From contig JAJRUY010000062.1 of NCBI GenBank assembly GCA_024277555.1, positions 1 through 8,275 of the forward strand: a stretch of 8,275 nucleotides of DNA. Direction: 5' to 3'. The stretch is from Gammaproteobacteria bacterium (lineage in GTDB: Bacteria > Pseudomonadota > Gammaproteobacteria > Chromatiales > Chromatiaceae). This document shows positions 6,711 through 8,275 of the stretch, one piece after another. Made by a program: the position numbers and the translations under genes. Numbering within the stretch: position 1 is the stretch's first letter; each line of letters starts with the position of its first letter. The notes under the pieces were generated by a model that was given only the letters and a program-made list of their open reading frames with translations, ran no database searches and was not told where the DNA came from.

Positions 6711-6770
6711 CTGGAACAGTTCTGGGGACACAATACTTAACTGGAACAGTTCTGGGGACACAATACTTAA
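6711..6770. repeat. Perfect 30-bp tandem duplication
   Basis: The unit CTGGAACAGTTCTGGGGACA plus CAATACTTAA occurs twice back to back (6711-6740 and 6741-6770) with no mismatch. A partial related stretch (CAGTTCTGGGG) precedes it at 6695-6705. Read on the minus strand it begins TTAAGTATTGTGTCCCC, a sequence I associate with the end of REP-associated or IS200-like transposase units. The stop codon of the transposase remnant (6767-6769) lies inside the first minus-strand copy. The duplication thus appears to be of the element's terminal sequence. Confidence 0.85.
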
Positions 6771-7043
6771 CTATCCGTCTTTGGCCCTGGTTTCTTTTTC
6801 CGCAAATCATCTCGCCCAAGCGGCTTTTCCGCCGATTGGACAAAGCCATCATCTCCCAATGGGCGCCCGGTTCGTTCGTGCCGCTCAAAATCCGGCATTT
6901 CCTTTGGCTGCATTTCATCCAGACAGGCTCGCCACTCACCGATCAGAGACAACAACGGCTCGGTTGCCACGATGTCCCCTTTCGTCTCGCCCAGACATAG
7001 GCGCACGTACACTGTATGGGGCGTGGTTTTTTTCTTGAGCTCT
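6767..7043 (-). pseudogene. REP-associated tyrosine transposase (Y1_Tnp/IS200-like), 3' remnant
   Basis: The final frame (6767 to about 6978) encodes a stretch with PLLSLIGEWRACL, RHERTGRPLGDD, an LGRDDLRKKKPGPK tail and a TAA stop, the characteristic C-terminus of REP-associated transposases. Just upstream (about 6981-7043) a different frame reads RAQEKNHAPYSVRAPMSGRDE, which resembles the family's preceding segment (...RAxDWPYSSxRAHLxGRDD). A frameshift near 6975-6983 therefore separates the two parts. The catalytic HUH histidines and the tyrosine helix are missing altogether; only about 90 of some 200-300 residues remain. It is decayed and cannot be functional alone. The assignment rests on memory of family motifs, not on an alignment. 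Confidence 0.7.
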
Positions 7044-7172
7044 ATGGCTCTTTAGCGGGAGTTTTGAAAATAGCTTCGCAGGGGAACCCTACGAAAAACA
7101 AGACCATAAATGAAAAACGGCCCAGGCAAGTAGCTGTAAATGACAACTATTCAACTGAACCGTCTATAGAAT
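7044..7172. other. Non-coding stretch between transposase remnant and tRNA
   Basis: I see no gene here. On the minus strand it lies directly 3' of the tRNA and 5' of the transposase remnant. No hairpin with a T-run is clear enough to call a tRNA terminator, although two short T-runs occur (about 7093-7097 and 7114-7118 on that strand). No direct repeat of the tRNA 3' end, as an integrated element would leave, was found. Confidence 0.4.
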
Positions 7173-7249
<77 letters not shown>

Positions 7250-7262
7250 ACTGACCGAGCAC

Positions 7263-7290
7263 ATTCTACTTAAAATGCCAGTTTTGGCAA
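7263..7290 (-). promoter_or_regulatory. Predicted sigma-70 promoter of tRNA-fMet
   Basis: On the minus strand TTGCCA (7290-7285) and TAGAAT (7268-7263) are separated by 16 bp and lie 13 nt before the mature tRNA 5' end. The following GTGCTCGG is GC-rich, as in discriminators of stringently controlled stable-RNA promoters. A small palindrome TGCCA-AAAC-TGGCA overlaps the -35 element. Prediction from consensus only. Confidence 0.65.
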
Positions 7291-7371
7291 GCTTTATCTT
7301 TGATAAAGTTATTGCTGTTCTAAATCACAGCGGTGAGCGCCAGCCGCCACTTTGTAGTTGGTATAGATTAC

Positions 7372-7422
7372 AAAAAAACCTGCACAAATGGAACCCCGGG
7401 GGAAATACCCGGGGTTCCATTT
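7372..7422 (-). terminator. Strong hairpin, likely terminator of the pentapeptide-repeat gene
   Basis: A perfect 15-bp stem (7386-7400 paired with 7408-7422) with a 7-nt loop lies 48 nt past the stop codon at 7471 on the minus strand. Its arms contain GGAACCCCGGG/CCCGGGGTTCC. On that strand it is followed by GTGCAGG and then seven T (7378-7372). The T-run is displaced by about 7 nt, so it is not a textbook case, but the stem is very stable and this strand is the only one with a T-run after it. Confidence 0.7.
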
Positions 7423-7470
7423 CAGTAGAATGTAAACATCAAATTGATGACATCCATCAGGGGCTGTCGA

Positions 7471-7998
7471 TCAGAGGCATTCCCCAATTGAACCAACGGC
7501 GCAGCGACGGCCGTCAGTCCAGATGGCGTTGTCGAACTTTGCTTTGATCAGAATCGCCCCGGTGAGGTTTGCTCCCCGCAGATTGGCGCCACTCAGATCG
7601 GCATCCAGCAGGTTGGTATCCATCATGTTTGCCATGGTCAGGTTTGCCCCCTGGAAATTGACACCGTGCAGATGGGCACCCTGCATATTTGCCAACATCA
7701 AATTGGCGCCTTTGAGACTGGCCAGTTGCAAGATGGCGTATGACAGGTTTGCTCTTTGTAAATTGGCATTGTCCAGGCGCATCGACGCCATTGAGGCGTT
7801 ATTCATGTCGATGCCAGGTGCTTCCAGTCCGATACGCACTGTCCAGGAACACTGGGCATCCGGCTCGAGCTTACACAGGGTATTGATGTCCTTTAATGTA
7901 TCGATATCTTCTGTCCAAGCATGACTGGTGGTCACGCCGCCGATGATTAGAGCCAGAGCGATCAGAAGTCGCCAGTGGCGATGATTGGATATTGACAT
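7471..7998 (-). CDS. Secreted pentapeptide-repeat protein
   Basis: A 175-residue protein, probably periplasmic. The ATG at 7998 is chosen because a GGGGAG ribosome site lies 6 nt upstream and the next residues form a signal peptide: a basic start (HRHWR), hydrophobic LLIALALIIGG, and likely cleavage after SHA (residue 27). The frame is open further upstream, to 8091, but without such support. Residues about 66-158 are tandem pentapeptides of the A(N/D)LxG kind (RANLS, KGANL, FQGANL, LSGANLRGANLTGA), which fold as a right-handed beta-helix. Cys42 and Cys50 lie before the repeats. The tail WTDGRRCAVGSIGEC has Cys166 and Cys174. This capping arrangement recurs in exported pentapeptide proteins and may be disulfide-bonded. 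The substrate or partner is unknown; the fold alone does not tell function. It has a separate terminator and no link to the hydrogenase is visible. Confidence 0.9.
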   Translation of the reverse strand: MSISNHRHWRLLIALALIIGGVTTSHAWTEDIDTLKDINTLCKLEPDAQCSWTVRIGLEAPGIDMNNASMASMRLDNANLQRANLSYAILQLASLKGANLMLANMQGAHLHGVNFQGANLTMANMMDTNLLDADLSGANLRGANLTGAILIKAKFDNAIWTDGRRCAVGSIGECL

Positions 7999-8275
7999 TT
8001 TATTCTCCCCGTAAGTAATACATTGGAACGATATGACAGTAGGCACCCATATGTCATTTCCTGATACTGCATTGGAGCACATGGGTGGCATAAATAAATG
8101 CGGCTAATAGCTGCATAAAAAAACTATAGCAGAAATGCTTCTTTCCGGCACGGCTACTTTCAGGAAACTGTTGCTGACAGGCGCTCAACTACTCCAAGGC
8201 ATCTCTAATGTCTTGAAAAATTCGGAAAAACCTCACAAGCCAGCCCCAAACAGCCGCTGAAAGTTGGCAGTTGTC
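7999..8275. other. Upstream region of the pentapeptide-repeat gene, right edge
   Basis: No gene is supported. It should contain the promoter of the minus-strand gene ending at 7471, but no hexamer pair stands out. An imperfect inverted repeat (8042-8053 and 8078-8089, 10 of 12 bases) and a shorter ATGACA/TGTCAT dyad lie between about 8034 and 8089. They may be an operator or chance. From about 8100 to the edge I see nothing specific. Confidence 0.4.

Noticed and set aside
6560..7000. Plus-strand frame across the 30-bp duplication
   Set aside because: It translates the duplicated unit twice (GTVLGTQYLT) and the antisense of the transposase relic; composition is not protein-like.
7523..7924. 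Plus-strand frame with regular FAxxRLAP repeats
   Set aside because: The periodicity is the complement of the pentapeptide repeats on the minus strand.

Overview
The window reads as part of a proteobacterial chromosome, probably beta- or gammaproteobacterial, with moderate GC. The hydrogenase subunits have the sizes and motifs of the Ralstonia/Cupriavidus type, the signal-peptide and lipoprotein genes look Gram-negative, and GTCATTCC-type interspersed repeats and a REP-associated transposase remnant fit those classes. I cannot name a genus from sequence alone.

The core (1352-6451, minus strand) is a compact operon for a cytoplasmic NAD-reducing [NiFe]-hydrogenase (group 3d): hoxF, hoxU, hoxY, hoxH and the maturation protease gene hoxW, in that order of transcription. 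hoxF-hoxU and hoxU-hoxY overlap by ATGA, hoxY-hoxH are 13 nt apart, and hoxH-hoxW overlap. HoxH holds the Ni-Fe site. HoxY carries the proximal Fe-S cluster, HoxU the relay clusters, and HoxF the FMN and NAD(H) site. HoxW should remove the 24-residue HoxH tail after nickel insertion. No hyp genes for metal-centre assembly are present, so they must lie elsewhere. A short unrecognised reading frame (6394-6636, minus) sits just before hoxF and runs into it.

The left flank (1-1351) holds one plus-strand gene for a putative lipoprotein or membrane protein of unknown function (328-999). Two same-orientation copies of a MITE-like repeat (74-162 and 1252-1370) bracket it. The right end of the second copy forms the last four codons and the stop codon of hoxW, and its hairpin may end hox transcription.

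The right flank holds a 30-bp perfect tandem duplication (6711-6770), the decayed 3' end of a REP-associated tyrosine transposase (6767-7043, minus), an initiator tRNA-fMet (7173-7249, minus) with a recognisable promoter, and a secreted pentapeptide-repeat protein (7471-7998, minus) with a strong hairpin after it. The hydrogenase operon is therefore bounded on both sides by mobile-element debris. Apart from that debris, the unknown genes and a few odd residues in HoxF and HoxW, I see no clearly new system.
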